DNA from: Veillonella sp. R32
GTDB lineage: Bacteria > Bacillota > Negativicutes > Veillonellales > Veillonellaceae
NCBI RefSeq assembly: GCF_010093125.1
Contig: NZ_NMZQ01000024.1
Location: 1 to 41,935 of the forward strand
Length of the DNA: 41,935 nt
Direction: 5' to 3'
The position numbers were made by a program, and so were the translations under genes. Shown here in pieces: positions 8,241-17,275 of this stretch. The notes under the pieces are model-generated. The model saw nothing but the letters and a program-made list of their open reading frames with translations, ran no database searches and was not told where the DNA came from. How positions within the stretch are numbered: position 1 is the first letter of the stretch; each line of letters starts with the position of its first letter.

Positions 8241-9311
8241 TTAACCTTTTACTTCTATTAATTCTTTCGAGGTATGAGTCAATAATTCATAACCCTCGTC
8301 AGTAACAATAACACTGTCTTCAATGCGAAGACCTATTTGACCAGGTAAATATACGCCTGGTTCTACAGTGACAATCATATTAGGCTCTAGGACTATATCA
8401 GACCTTGGTGAAGCTACTGGCTCCTCGTGAATATCAAGACCTACGCCATGACCAGTGCCATGATTAAAATACCCTTCATAGCCAGCTTTATAAATACTAT
8501 CACGGCAAGCAGCATCTACCATTTTACCAGTTACACCGGCTTTAACAGCTTTTAATCCTAATAGTTGAGCTTGTAGTACTACATTGTATAATGACCGTTG
8601 TGCTTGTGAAGCGTTACCCATAACAATAGTACGGGTCATATCGGAATGATAGCCTTTATAGACAGCGCCAAAATCAAAGGTAACAAAATCACCATCTTCA
8701 ATGACTTTATCTGAGGCCACCCCATGAGGCATACTAGATCGATGCCCTGATGCTACTATCGTATCAAAAGAAGGTTCTTCAGAACCACGGCGCATCATTT
8801 CGATTTCAAGAATCACTCGAGCTTCTTTTTCGGTCATGCCAACTTTTAATTGAGGCAACATAGCAGCAAAGGCTTCATCAGCAATTTGTGCCGCCTTACG
8901 CATTAAGTCTAATTCATCAGGTCGTTTTATGGCCCGTAATGGCGTAAGGTTAACCGATGCAAATTGACTATGGTTAAGTACTTTTGAAAAAATTTGGTAT
9001 GTATCTACCGGTACATAATTGCCTTCAAAAGCACATACAGCTAAGGATATTTGCTGTTCCTCAATTATCTTTGAAATGCTGTCCCATACGGTAGTAGTAT
9101 ACTGGACTACTTCATAGCCCTCGCACTGTTGCTGAGCTTGTTCCGTATAGCGACTATCTGTAATTATATATGCTTGTTTAGGTGTTACAAAAGCTACCGC
9201 TGTAGTCCCTGTAAAACCAGCAAAATACCTAAGATTGGTCTGGCTAAGCAAGAGTATGCCATCATACTGGTGCGCAGTCAAATAATCCTGTAGGCGTAAT
9301 AAGCCATTCAT
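8241..9311 (-). CDS. M24-family aminopeptidase P (Xaa-Pro peptidase)
   Basis: 356-residue creatinase/aminopeptidase-fold enzyme that removes N-terminal residues preceding proline. The N-terminal creatinase-like domain (about 1-130) ends at LRAIKRPDELDLMRKAAQIAD. The metal ligands of the pita-bread domain are visible: the two Asp in FDFGAVYKGYHSDMTRT, His in HGTGHGVGLDIHE, Glu in TVEPGVYL and Glu in GLRIEDSV. Placement directly upstream of efp is common in Firmicutes, where it is often called pepP or yqhT. Confidence 0.94.
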   Translation of the reverse strand: MNGLLRLQDYLTAHQYDGILLLSQTNLRYFAGFTGTTAVAFVTPKQAYIITDSRYTEQAQQQCEGYEVVQYTTTVWDSISKIIEEQQISLAVCAFEGNYVPVDTYQIFSKVLNHSQFASVNLTPLRAIKRPDELDLMRKAAQIADEAFAAMLPQLKVGMTEKEARVILEIEMMRRGSEEPSFDTIVASGHRSSMPHGVASDKVIEDGDFVTFDFGAVYKGYHSDMTRTIVMGNASQAQRSLYNVVLQAQLLGLKAVKAGVTGKMVDAACRDSIYKAGYEGYFNHGTGHGVGLDIHEEPVASPRSDIVLEPNMIVTVEPGVYLPGQIGLRIEDSVIVTDEGYELLTHTSKELIEVKG

Positions 9312-9371
9312 GATAAGACTCCCTTGCTATAAATTTTTTCATTTCATGATACCATAAATTACGTATTTTGA

Positions 9372-10070
9372 CTATAGTTTTTCCACGTCTTCCTCACTAA
9401 GATAGGTAAAATCCCCTAAATTTTCAATGCCCCTTAGGGTTAAGGGACCTACGGATAAACGTTTTAAGTAAGTGACTTCGCCACCAGCGGCGCCTATCAT
9501 ACGTTTTACCTGATGGTATTTCCCTTCCTCTATAGTGATTTGAGCTTTGCCAGGCTCTAACAGCTCAAGATTGGCTGGTTTACAAACTGTGCCATCCCCC
9601 AGGACAATACCTTCTTTTATACGCTCTAAGCCTGTTTCAGTGAGTTCACCGGTATATTCAATATAATATAATTTAGAAATATGTTTTTTCCCATTAATGA
9701 TGCGGTGAGCCCATACACCATCATTCGATAATAAGAGTAAACCTTCCGTATCTTTGTCTAAACGGCCGACAGGTACAACGCCCATAGTTAAAAACTCTGG
9801 TGGTAGTAACTCCATTACAGTAGGATGGCGATTATCTTCTACCGCACAAACATAACCAGCTGGTTTATTAAATTTTACATAATACTGTTGACGATTATCT
9901 ACCACTTCACCGTTAACAGCAATAATTTGTTCGGGAATTTGAATGGCCATATCCTTTTTAGTCGCCACAACCGAATCAACAGTAACTAAACCTTGTTTAA
10001 TCAAAGCATGTACTTCTTTACGACTACCAAAGGCTTTATTAGCCAAAAATTTATCTAAACGTAAGCGCAT
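9372..10070 (-). CDS. rsuA: RsuA-family rRNA small-subunit pseudouridine synthase
   Basis: 232 residues with an N-terminal S4 domain (MRLRLDKFLANKAFGSRKEV) and a TruA-like catalytic domain. The active-site block is GRLDKDTEGLLLLSNDG, with the nucleophilic Asp in RLDKDT. It is preceded by NKPAGYVCAVEDNRHPTV and followed by YHQVKRMIGAAGG. By family it converts a uridine of 16S rRNA (U516 in E. coli) to pseudouridine; RluF-type 23S activity cannot be excluded from sequence. It ends 60 bases before the peptidase. Confidence 0.9.
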   Translation of the reverse strand: MRLRLDKFLANKAFGSRKEVHALIKQGLVTVDSVVATKKDMAIQIPEQIIAVNGEVVDNRQQYYVKFNKPAGYVCAVEDNRHPTVMELLPPEFLTMGVVPVGRLDKDTEGLLLLSNDGVWAHRIINGKKHISKLYYIEYTGELTETGLERIKEGIVLGDGTVCKPANLELLEPGKAQITIEEGKYHQVKRMIGAAGGEVTYLKRLSVGPLTLRGIENLGDFTYLSEEDVEKL

Positions 10071-10081
10071 ATTAAAACCTA

Positions 10082-10717
10082 CTATTTTACATTATATGTT
10101 TCTAAATGCTTGGTATAGTTCAGTAAACTCAAGGTATTGTGGTCATCTTCAGTTAAGCCATAGAACTCAACGCGGCTAATAGAGGTATTACCTTGGCTAA
10201 AATTCCAAGCAAAATGAAGCGGTAAATTTAGCATTTTACAGATTAAGGTACGATTTGTGCCCCCATGAGCGACTACTAAAATCGTTTTATCGTCCCCCAC
10301 CTGTTTCATTTCCTCAACTAAGGCTTCCCAAGAACGCTCTTGTACCTCTTGGAAGGATTCGCCATTTGAGATTTTTACTTTATCAGGACTGCGGTACATA
10401 GTGTAAATAGATTGTGGCCATTTAGCCTCGATTTGATCATAAGTAAGACCTTCCCAATCGCCAAAGTTAATTTCCCGAAGTCGTTCATCCGTGCGAAATG
10501 GAATAGAGCGTTTGTCTAAAATAGTTTCCGCTGTAATTCGAGCGCGATCTAAATCGCTGGCAATAATGGAATCAAAATGCACGGATGCTAATTCTTTAGC
10601 CACTGCTTGTGCTTGTAAAACCCCAGTTTCATTTAAAGGCACATTGGTATACCCTTGATAAAAACCAGTGCTATTCCATTCAGTCTGACCGTGACGTACT
10701 AAATAAATTGTGTGCAT
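10082..10717 (-). CDS. cobC: Histidine phosphatase, probable alpha-ribazole phosphatase CobC
   Basis: 211-residue phosphoglycerate-mutase-fold phosphatase. The phosphohistidine motif is LVRHGQTEWN (about 6-15), the second catalytic block is INFGDWEGLTYDQIEAKWP, and the second active histidine is in VVAHGGTNRTL. In cobalamin synthesis CobC removes phosphate from alpha-ribazole phosphate or the assembled product. I prefer this role because its 5' end overlaps cobD by 38 bases and it sits in a cobalamin operon; by sequence alone it could be a general phosphatase. Confidence 0.8.
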   Translation of the reverse strand: MHTIYLVRHGQTEWNSTGFYQGYTNVPLNETGVLQAQAVAKELASVHFDSIIASDLDRARITAETILDKRSIPFRTDERLREINFGDWEGLTYDQIEAKWPQSIYTMYRSPDKVKISNGESFQEVQERSWEALVEEMKQVGDDKTILVVAHGGTNRTLICKMLNLPLHFAWNFSQGNTSISRVEFYGLTEDDHNTLSLLNYTKHLETYNVK

Positions 10718-11816
10718 AGGCGAACTCCTTTACATATGAGATTAATAATTCATTATTCGTTCTATCTTTTACGGCAATGCGGAACCATCCAGTGCCTAAG
10801 CCTTCATAAGCTTCACAACTGCGAATTAATAGATTTTTAGTGTTTAAAAACTCCATAAAAGCACCTAAATCTGGTGATTCTGGCTGCCAATGTAATAACA
10901 TAAAATTAACACTAGGGGCGCATACTGTTAAAAATGGAAACGCCTTAATGGCCCCGTAGAGCCATTCCTTTTCACGAGCTACCACAGCCCGACTTTTTTG
11001 GCGATATACTTCGTCTTGTAAAGCCCCTATGCCATAGTGAGCAGCTAAGTGATTGACTGACCAAGCGGGAATAAATTGTTTTATCCTTGCTAAGAGTTCT
11101 GAATTCCCTAAAAGCGTGCCTAAACGTAGTCCTGGTATCGCATAAAACTTAGTCAAGGAATGTAAGACTAACAGATTAGGATATTCTTTTATATAAGGCC
11201 GTAAACTGTGACTTTCATTGGTAAATTCAATAAAAGACTCATCGACCAACAAGAGACTATTAGATGTGGCTGCTAATTGAGCTAATTCTAAGACAGTAGC
11301 CACTGTCTGTAAACTTCCGTCAGGATTATTAGGATTGCCTAAACAAAGCAAATAGCGTTCCCCATTAGCAGCCGCTCTATGCAAATGGTCACGCAAAATT
11401 TCATAGGGCATTTCAAAGTGATACATAGGGTCTGCTACTAGAGTCAACGGATACGAAGTAACCTTAAGATTTTGCGCTTTCGCAGCTAAGGCATACTCTG
11501 AAAAGCCTGGTGCAGGAACTAACACTTCTTTTAAATCTGATAACTCCATTAAAGCATATAAAAGTTGAGCAGCCCCATTGCCAAAAAGAATTTGTTCGCT
11601 TGATATGGCAAGGGTTTTACTAGTCACTTCGAGTAAAGCTTCATTATTAGGATCTGGATAGTGAATAATTTCACTAAGATGTTCTTTTAGCGCAGCTTCT
11701 CCTTTGGGACTTAAGCCTACAGGATTAATATTAGCACTAAAATCTATAATATCCTGAGGCTGAACGCCATGGGCACGGGCTATTTTGTAAATATTACCAC
11801 CATGTATATTTTTCAT
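10680..11816 (-). CDS. cobD: Threonine-phosphate decarboxylase CobD
   Basis: 378-residue PLP-dependent aminotransferase-fold enzyme. It decarboxylates L-threonine-O-3-phosphate to (R)-1-amino-2-propanol phosphate, the linker of the cobalamin nucleotide loop. Recognisable parts are HGGNIYKIARAHG and IDFSANINPVGLSPKG at the N-terminus, LCLGNPNNPDG (cofactor ring contacts), LLVDESFIEF, and the PLP lysine in LHSLTKFYAIPGLRLG. It lies 14 bases after pduX, which would make its substrate, and overlaps cobC. Confidence 0.92.
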   Translation of the reverse strand: MKNIHGGNIYKIARAHGVQPQDIIDFSANINPVGLSPKGEAALKEHLSEIIHYPDPNNEALLEVTSKTLAISSEQILFGNGAAQLLYALMELSDLKEVLVPAPGFSEYALAAKAQNLKVTSYPLTLVADPMYHFEMPYEILRDHLHRAAANGERYLLCLGNPNNPDGSLQTVATVLELAQLAATSNSLLLVDESFIEFTNESHSLRPYIKEYPNLLVLHSLTKFYAIPGLRLGTLLGNSELLARIKQFIPAWSVNHLAAHYGIGALQDEVYRQKSRAVVAREKEWLYGAIKAFPFLTVCAPSVNFMLLHWQPESPDLGAFMEFLNTKNLLIRSCEAYEGLGTGWFRIAVKDRTNNELLISYVKEFAYAHNLFSTSRSD

Positions 11817-11830
11817 TATGTAGCACCTCC

Positions 11831-12739
11831 CTAGCGTTTCATAAATGTAATGCCCTCATTTGTAGTTTCCACAGTATCTAAATAATGCAAATTCGGTAAG
11901 GCTTGTTGGACAGCGGCCTTACAATCTGCTAAGGGCGCCCCATCAGACGGAAATAAAAGGCCCATAATTGTGCCACTATGAGCAATAATCGTACCTACAC
12001 TATTAAAGTGACTTCCTATTTCATGGAGCTCATAGAGTAATGGTTTATGCAAAATACGTTGATTAGCAAAGGCACTCAACGTAGCAGCTTGGCCAATTAA
12101 AGAAACGTTATGTTGTGCAATACCTTCCTTAAACAAAGCTAAGGATTCCAAAATATAAGGCTCTTTTTCCGCAATTAAATCTCGCAAGCCAGACTGGGCA
12201 TTAAAGGCTACTGTGTCAATCTCCCCACCTTCATCAAAAATCATAATTTTCATAGGTGGGCAATTACCCAATGGCTCTGTTATCACCCCAGAAATATAAT
12301 CAAATTGGACTACCCCAGGATAAAAAGAGGCATCGCTCGGTTCTATGCGTAGGCAAATCTCTTTTAATTCTTCTAAGGTTAAAGGGCGACCATAAGCTAA
12401 GGCTGTTGCCATGGCGGCCACACTTATATCGGCACTACTCGATGCCATCCCTTTGCCTTGTACAATATCTGATCGTACATGCACGGTAGGGCCTGATTTT
12501 AAATGACTCCATTGAGCCAACATGGCTGGTGAAGTCGTTTCTAGTAAGGTCTTTACTTGTTGCGTCGCTAAGGCTGCTTTCGGTTGCAGTGAACAATAAT
12601 ACGGCCTCAAAGGTTGTTGCACTTCGCTAAGGGCATAGGAATAGCGATTGATTGGACAGGTAACCAAGAATGGTTGACCATCAATGGAACCTTGCAAAAA
12701 TTCGCCGCACGTCCCTGGTGCTCGCACATAATATGACAC
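11831..12739 (-). CDS. pduX: L-threonine kinase PduX-like (GHMP kinase)
   Basis: GHMP-family kinase of about 302 residues that likely makes L-threonine-O-3-phosphate for CobD. The N-terminus reads VRAPGTCGEFLQGSIDGQPFLVT, the PduX/GHMP opening, and the ATP loop is VQGKGMASSSADISVAAMA. I place the start at GTG 12739 because GGAGG lies 8 bases upstream. The in-frame TTG at 12766 and ATG at 12754 have no such site, and the ATG itself is fused to the GGAGG. The order pduX-cobD-cobC is a biochemical sequence in one transcript. Confidence 0.85.
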   Translation of the reverse strand: MSYYVRAPGTCGEFLQGSIDGQPFLVTCPINRYSYALSEVQQPLRPYYCSLQPKAALATQQVKTLLETTSPAMLAQWSHLKSGPTVHVRSDIVQGKGMASSSADISVAAMATALAYGRPLTLEELKEICLRIEPSDASFYPGVVQFDYISGVITEPLGNCPPMKIMIFDEGGEIDTVAFNAQSGLRDLIAEKEPYILESLALFKEGIAQHNVSLIGQAATLSAFANQRILHKPLLYELHEIGSHFNSVGTIIAHSGTIMGLLFPSDGAPLADCKAAVQQALPNLHYLDTVETTNEGITFMKR

Positions 12740-12781
12740 CTGTCGTTCCTCCATACTAATATACAAAAAAATATAAATATC

Positions 12782-12810
12782 TACAGTAAATAATCAGTAA
12801 AAATACTGTA
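12782..12810. repeat. Inverted repeat in the cobS-pduX gap
   Basis: TACAGTA and TACTGTA form a 7-bp inverted repeat with a 15-base AT-rich spacer inside the 90-base gap between cobS and pduX. No T-tract follows on the minus strand, so it is not a typical terminator. It could be an operator or part of a weak internal promoter for pduX-cobD-cobC. No clear -10/-35 pair was found. Confidence 0.35.
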
Positions 12811-12829
12811 AAGCTTTTAAGCTAGCTCT

Positions 12830-13573
12830 TTATAAGGCACCAAAGCCAATGGCAAGGGCTACTAAAATAAGTAACACCTCTGAGGATTCAATAACAAATC
12901 CATAGGTATCTCCCGTTACGCCACCTAAATGTTTAGCGATATAAGAGTTTAAAATCATATTTAATAAGATACCGCTACCAAGAAATACGGCATAATCCCA
13001 ATGAAAATAGATGGCGGGTAATAAAGCGAATATTGTGGACCAAAGGAGCGTACTCTTTGGTGAATATACGGCAAAGGCCTTCCCCATGCCTTCTGGTCGC
13101 GCATAGTGGAAAAGACGAATACTTAATACTAAAGAATAGCGACTAATAATTGGCAAAAATAAGAGTAATTCCCAAAGGAATTGAGGATTAACATTGGCTA
13201 ATAATTGCCATTTCAATAGCGTTAGAAATACAAAACCCACTACCCCATTGGAACCGACGCGACTATCTTTCATGATTTCTAATTTACGTTCTCGGTCACG
13301 TCCTGAAAACAGGCCATCACAAGTATCCATAAATCCATCGGCGTGAAGGCCGCCAGTAAATAAGAATTCAAAAATAACTAATAATAAAGCCAATAATTGT
13401 ATAGGTAAATGATCTGCTAATAGCCAGTAAATAGCCGCCATAAAGGCACCAATGACTAGACCTACAAAAGGAAAATACACTACACTTTTGCCAAAATCAT
13501 GAATATCCCATTCTGTTTGATTTACGATTTTAAGACGGGTTAAAAATTGTAAGCCAATAAAAAATGACTTCAT
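12830..13573 (-). CDS. cobS: Adenosylcobinamide-GDP ribazoletransferase (cobalamin synthase)
   Basis: 247-residue polytopic membrane enzyme that joins adenosylcobinamide-GDP with alpha-ribazole to finish the nucleotide loop. The signature GGLHADGFMDTCDGLFSGRDRERKLEIMKDSRVGSNGV contains the metal-binding aspartates. Four or five further hydrophobic segments follow, and FLTRLKI near the N-terminus is the usual FLTR start block. It overlaps cbiB by 4 bases. Length is typical. Confidence 0.96.
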   Translation of the reverse strand: MKSFFIGLQFLTRLKIVNQTEWDIHDFGKSVVYFPFVGLVIGAFMAAIYWLLADHLPIQLLALLLVIFEFLFTGGLHADGFMDTCDGLFSGRDRERKLEIMKDSRVGSNGVVGFVFLTLLKWQLLANVNPQFLWELLLFLPIISRYSLVLSIRLFHYARPEGMGKAFAVYSPKSTLLWSTIFALLPAIYFHWDYAVFLGSGILLNMILNSYIAKHLGGVTGDTYGFVIESSEVLLILVALAIGFGAL

Positions 13574-14547
13574 AGTATCACCAAGATTCTAGAAATTAAG
13601 GCTGCTAATACAACCCCTAATAAAGAACAAACATACATCATACCAATTGTTTTTTGAATGTGAATACCACGCATAGGCACATCAGGATTTCCCATAAACT
13701 GCCTAAAGGTCATAGTATCCCCATATTTATTATACCCACCAAGGCGGATATGTAAGGCGCCGGCTACGGGTGCTTCCGCATAGCCTCCGTTAGGACTAGG
13801 ATGTTTGGCTGCATCTCGCTTGGCAATATACCAAGCATTGCGCCAATCATGACGCAAGATAAAAGCGGACGCAATATACAATAATAACGTTATCCGTGCG
13901 GGAATCCAATTGACTACATCATCAAAACGAGCCGCCACTCTCCCAAAATATAGGTACCGTTCATTTTTATACCCTAACATGGAATCCATAGTGTTGGCAG
14001 TACGGTAAAAAAGCGCGCCTAAAGGGCCAAAGCAAGCGAAAAACAATAAGGGCGAAATAATGCCATCCACGGTATTTTCCGCCACCGTTTCAATGGTAGC
14101 ACGAGTAATTTCACTTTCATCTAATTCAGTAGTGTCACGACCGACAATCCACCCCACTTTACGGCGTGCTTCGGGAAAGTCCTTAGCCCGTAATAAATGA
14201 GCGAGTTCTAGGCCTGCTTCCGCTAAAGAACGTGGACTAATGGTAATATAGACAATAATTACTTCCATAGCATAGGCTACCCAGGGATGAATGGTACCGG
14301 CAATTAGTAAGAGGCAAAAGCCAATACCCGTCACCGTTAGCAACGTTAAGCACACCGTTAAGGCACCATAAGCCATTTTTTTACGAGGCGAATCAGTGGC
14401 GCCATATAGGAGATGTTCATAGAAAGAAATGACGTTTCCAATGAGGACTACAGGATGAAAACGGCTTTTAGGATCTCCTAAGAGGCAGTCTAATAGAAAG
14501 GCCCATAAAGGAATAAAGAAATGAGCATTTTGCACAAACCATTCCAT
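13570..14547 (-). CDS. cbiB: Adenosylcobinamide-phosphate synthase CbiB
   Basis: 325-residue membrane protein that attaches aminopropanol phosphate to adenosylcobyric acid. The N-terminal block LLDCLLGDPKSRFHPVVLIG is the family hallmark. Later blocks are GWIVGRDTTELDESEITRATIETVAENTVDGIISPLLF and the aromatic NTMDSMLGYKNERYLYFGRVAARFDDVVNWIPAR. Both ends are coupled: one base is shared with cobQ at 14547 and four with cobS. Not to be confused with the decarboxylase cobD; this protein is called CobD in some nomenclatures. Confidence 0.96.
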   Translation of the reverse strand: MEWFVQNAHFFIPLWAFLLDCLLGDPKSRFHPVVLIGNVISFYEHLLYGATDSPRKKMAYGALTVCLTLLTVTGIGFCLLLIAGTIHPWVAYAMEVIIVYITISPRSLAEAGLELAHLLRAKDFPEARRKVGWIVGRDTTELDESEITRATIETVAENTVDGIISPLLFFACFGPLGALFYRTANTMDSMLGYKNERYLYFGRVAARFDDVVNWIPARITLLLYIASAFILRHDWRNAWYIAKRDAAKHPSPNGGYAEAPVAGALHIRLGGYNKYGDTMTFRQFMGNPDVPMRGIHIQKTIGMMYVCSLLGVVLAALISRILVIL

Positions 14548-16070
14548 TAGGCTTGTTCCTCTAATAAGGTATCAATGTAGTCCATGTCTAAATGTTGTTC
14601 CACAATATCTGCTAAGCAGTTATAAGCAGCATCTTTATGTTCAAAATAATGGAACACTTCACCTAGCGGTGCTAAACCTTTTTTAGTGCGCAAAGCATTG
14701 ATTAATTGACGACGAAGACTATCATTGTCTAAAATGCCATGAATATACGTCCCCATCACTTGCCCTGTTTCATCAGTAAAACCATCCATTACCTGTACTG
14801 GTTTTTCACTGCGGGAGGTAATATTAAAGCATTCAGCTACAGCACCTACACCATGGGTATCCCCCATATGAATTTCATAACCTCGTAAATTTTCACCACT
14901 ATACTTCATACCTAAGAAAGGTAAATTCTTAGTATTAAAACTTACTTGATGCGTCATTTTGGTGCCTGTCATAGTAGTTTCTGTAGGCAATAAACCAAGA
15001 CCCGCTAATTCAGGAATATCCCCCTCAACACCATCTGGATCATGTAGTTTTTCACCTAACATCTGATAGCCACCACATACGCCAAGTACCGGTGTTCCCT
15101 TAGCGACTAAGGCTTTAATATCCTTATCATACCCACGATCTTGTAAATATTTTAAATCCGCTAACGTATTCTTAGAGCCTGGTAAAATGATTAAATCGGG
15201 CTCCCCAATCGCATCACCTGGTTTAACAAAACGAACCGCTACATCTGGTTCATATGCTAAGGCATCAAAGTCTGTAAAATTAGAAATTTTAGGAGTTTGC
15301 ATAACAGCAATTGTAATATCACGATTAATAGTAGTATGCTTACTTTCGAGGGCTACCGAATCTTCTTCGTCAATGTCAAGATTTTCAATGGCAGGAATAA
15401 CACCGACTACTTTGCGACCGGTTCGTTCTTCAATGAAGTCGAGCGCTGGTTTTAATAAATTAATATCGCCTCGGAATTTATTGATTACAATCCCTTTCAC
15501 TAAATCTCGTTCTTCTGGTTCTAATAATTCCAGTGTACCTACAATAGAGGCAATGGCACCACCACGATCAATATCAGCAATTAGCATTACAGGACAGTTT
15601 GTCAATTTGGCTACCCGCATGTTTACAATATCATTCGCTTTTAAATTGACTTCCGCAGGACTTCCAGCCCCTTCAATGACAATCATATCAAAATTATGGT
15701 CTAAGAATTGAAGACTTTCTTTTACTTTATCCAGAGCAGTTAAGGAATATTGGGTGTGATATTCTTTAGCACTGAATACGCCTACTGGTTTTCCCATAAG
15801 TACTACTTGGGAGGATTGATTGCCAGTTGGTTTTAAAAGGACCGGATTCATTTGCACAATTGGATCTATACCAGCCGCTTCTGCTTGAGCTACTTGGGCA
15901 CGCCCAATTTCATCGCCCCAACGAGTTACATAGGAGTTTAAGGCCATATTTTGCGCTTTAAATGGCACTGTTTTTAAGCCTCTACGATAAAAAATACGGC
16001 ACAATGCCGTAGTCAAAATACTTTTTCCTACATTTGAACTCGTTCCTTGAAACATAATTTTCTTAGCCAT
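14547..16070 (-). CDS. cobQ: Cobyric acid synthase
   Basis: 507-residue glutamine-dependent amidotransferase that amidates four carboxylates of adenosylcobyrinic a,c-diamide. The N-terminal dethiobiotin-synthetase-like ATPase domain starts MFQGTSSNVGKSILTTALCR, with ADIDRGGAIASIVGTLELL in its middle. The class I glutaminase domain has the catalytic cysteine in GVCGGYQMLG and the histidine in GTYIHGILDN. Length and domain order are standard. It shares one base with cobU at 16070. Confidence 0.97.
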   Translation of the reverse strand: MAKKIMFQGTSSNVGKSILTTALCRIFYRRGLKTVPFKAQNMALNSYVTRWGDEIGRAQVAQAEAAGIDPIVQMNPVLLKPTGNQSSQVVLMGKPVGVFSAKEYHTQYSLTALDKVKESLQFLDHNFDMIVIEGAGSPAEVNLKANDIVNMRVAKLTNCPVMLIADIDRGGAIASIVGTLELLEPEERDLVKGIVINKFRGDINLLKPALDFIEERTGRKVVGVIPAIENLDIDEEDSVALESKHTTINRDITIAVMQTPKISNFTDFDALAYEPDVAVRFVKPGDAIGEPDLIILPGSKNTLADLKYLQDRGYDKDIKALVAKGTPVLGVCGGYQMLGEKLHDPDGVEGDIPELAGLGLLPTETTMTGTKMTHQVSFNTKNLPFLGMKYSGENLRGYEIHMGDTHGVGAVAECFNITSRSEKPVQVMDGFTDETGQVMGTYIHGILDNDSLRRQLINALRTKKGLAPLGEVFHYFEHKDAAYNCLADIVEQHLDMDYIDTLLEEQA

Positions 16071-16645
16071 TATATATGAACCTCCTTGGATTTTAGCTCT
16101 GTCGTAATACCACTAATGGTAAAATACACTTCATCAGCATTCTTAGCCACGGCTTGATTGAGTAAACCCGCTATATCGCGGAAAAATCGAGCCATTCGAT
16201 TTTCCGGTACGATTCCTAAGCCCAATTCATTAGTAACAAAGACCACTGTTTTTTGCGCTTCACGACTTTGTGAAAGGATTAATTCTAACTGACCTACTAA
16301 GGCTGTTGCTATTTCATTACATGCTGCTTGGGTGTGAGGCTCGTTTTTTAGCATGGCATTGGTAGCATACATAGTTAAACAGTCTACCAAAATGACATCG
16401 CATTGTTCTAAAACCTTTGGCCATGAAGCGGCTAGATCATAAGGAATTTCAAAGTTTTGCCACATCGCACCACGACGAGCTTTATGCTTTGCTACACGAT
16501 CTTCCATTTCATCGTCAAAAATTTGACTCGTTGCTACATACCCTTTCGTGCCTGGTAATGATAACACTAGTTGTTCGGCAAACTCACTTTTACCACTGCG
16601 TGCACCACCAGTACAAAGTATGATCTTACTTGTATTGTTCGTCAT
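16070..16645 (-). CDS. cobU: Adenosylcobinamide kinase / guanylyltransferase CobU
   Basis: 191-residue bifunctional enzyme that phosphorylates adenosylcobinamide and transfers GMP to it. The P-loop is CTGGARSGKSEFAE (about 11-24). AKHKARRGAMWQNFE carries the family's H-x-x-R-R histidine region for guanylylation, and VILVDCLTMYATNAM plus TNELGLGIVPENRMARFFRDIAGLLNQAVA are later blocks. It is the first gene of the minus-strand cobalamin operon. Confidence 0.95.
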   Translation of the reverse strand: MTNNTSKIILCTGGARSGKSEFAEQLVLSLPGTKGYVATSQIFDDEMEDRVAKHKARRGAMWQNFEIPYDLAASWPKVLEQCDVILVDCLTMYATNAMLKNEPHTQAACNEIATALVGQLELILSQSREAQKTVVFVTNELGLGIVPENRMARFFRDIAGLLNQAVAKNADEVYFTISGITTELKSKEVHI

Positions 16646-16688
16646 GAACCGCTATACACTCCCTACTGTTAATTTAATTGACACTACT

Positions 16689-16718
16689 TGCATTTAGTGC
16701 CCCTATAAGTATACAATA
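16689..16718 (+). promoter_or_regulatory. Candidate promoter for the 112-residue gene
   Basis: TTGCAT, an 18-base spacer and TACAAT lie about 80 bases upstream of the ATG at 16797. The -35 matches the consensus at only three positions. It overlaps the candidate cobU promoter on the other strand, so the two divergent units may compete. Confidence 0.4.
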
Positions 16719-16731
16719 ATTCCATATCAAT
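16703..16731 (-). promoter_or_regulatory. Candidate promoter for the cobU operon
   Basis: On the minus strand TTGATA, a 17-base spacer and TATAGG lie about 60 bases upstream of the cobU ATG. The 151-base gap upstream of cobU shows no cobalamin-riboswitch core, so this unit may be controlled by a protein or be constitutive. Confidence 0.45.
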
Positions 16732-16796
16732 ACCCATATCTCCCATTATACACCGTTTCGGCCATCTAGGGGGAATAAAAAAGGAGTGTTTATTTT

Positions 16797-17135
16797 ATGG
16801 AAATGAAAAATTTTTATGTTAAATTAATGGCTACATTATGGGAAAATACCTATCGCGCGGTTGTTACCGATCAAAATGAACAGTATGCCGCTACAGCCCG
16901 TGTGATTGTGAATATTCCCTTACCACCAGAAGCCTTACCACCTAATGCCCCATCGGTAGAACCACAATTATTAGTCCTCGTAGAAGATGGCACTATTGAA
17001 CCAGAAGACTTAATCGAATTTGAAACCATTTTAGCGGCTAAAATTCGTGAAAAATTCCAATATGAGATTAGTATTGTATTCTTCTACTATCCAAGTCCCG
17101 AAGATGTATTAAATACAGGCACGATTGACCAATAA
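16797..17135 (+). CDS. Hypothetical protein, 112 residues
   Basis: I do not recognise this protein. It reads as a real gene: AAAAGGAG lies 10 bases before the ATG, it is flanked by a candidate promoter and a strong terminator, and its codons resemble its neighbours'. It begins MEMKNFYVKLMATLWENTYR, has a proline-rich middle (IPLPPEALPPNAPS), an acidic stretch (VEDGTIEPEDLIEFE) and ends with an aromatic FFYYPSPEDV. No signal peptide, membrane segment or metal motif is visible. It is a monocistronic plus-strand gene between two cobalamin units on the other strand. A role in corrinoid metabolism is not shown. Confidence 0.75.
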   Translation: MEMKNFYVKLMATLWENTYRAVVTDQNEQYAATARVIVNIPLPPEALPPNAPSVEPQLLVLVEDGTIEPEDLIEFETILAAKIREKFQYEISIVFFYYPSPEDVLNTGTIDQ

Positions 17136-17138
17136 AAG

Positions 17139-17180
17139 AAAGCTATGTTACGCGAATCACTCGGTAACATAGCTTTTTTT
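17139..17180. terminator. Bidirectional intrinsic terminator
   Basis: A 13-bp perfect stem, AAAGCTATGTTAC with GTAACATAGCTTT, has a 12-base loop and is followed by seven Ts on the plus strand. On the minus strand the stem is followed by CTTTTATT. It ends the orphan plus-strand gene and probably also the minus-strand adenosyltransferase unit coming from the right. Confidence 0.9.
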
Positions 17181-17275
17181 ATTGGGTGACCGTATTCCGT
17201 ATTCACGCGTCAAGCAAGTATGAAGTTACTGCCACTTCACCTACGTGAACACAAAGAATACATAGCGATGGCCTA

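Noticed and set aside
15187-15711. A 174-codon open frame on the plus strand
   Set aside because: It lies antisense inside cobQ, has no ribosome-binding site, is Ser-rich without a domain, and cobQ is a clear full-length gene.
16646-16796. Possible cobalamin riboswitch upstream of cobU
   Set aside because: The gap is short and lacks the conserved B12-box-like core; only overlapping promoters are visible.
17181-17275. Nested inverted repeats (GAAGT/ACTTC, TCACG/CGTGA) after the adenosyltransferase
   Set aside because: Stems are only five bases with long loops, and the strong terminator next to them explains transcript ending.
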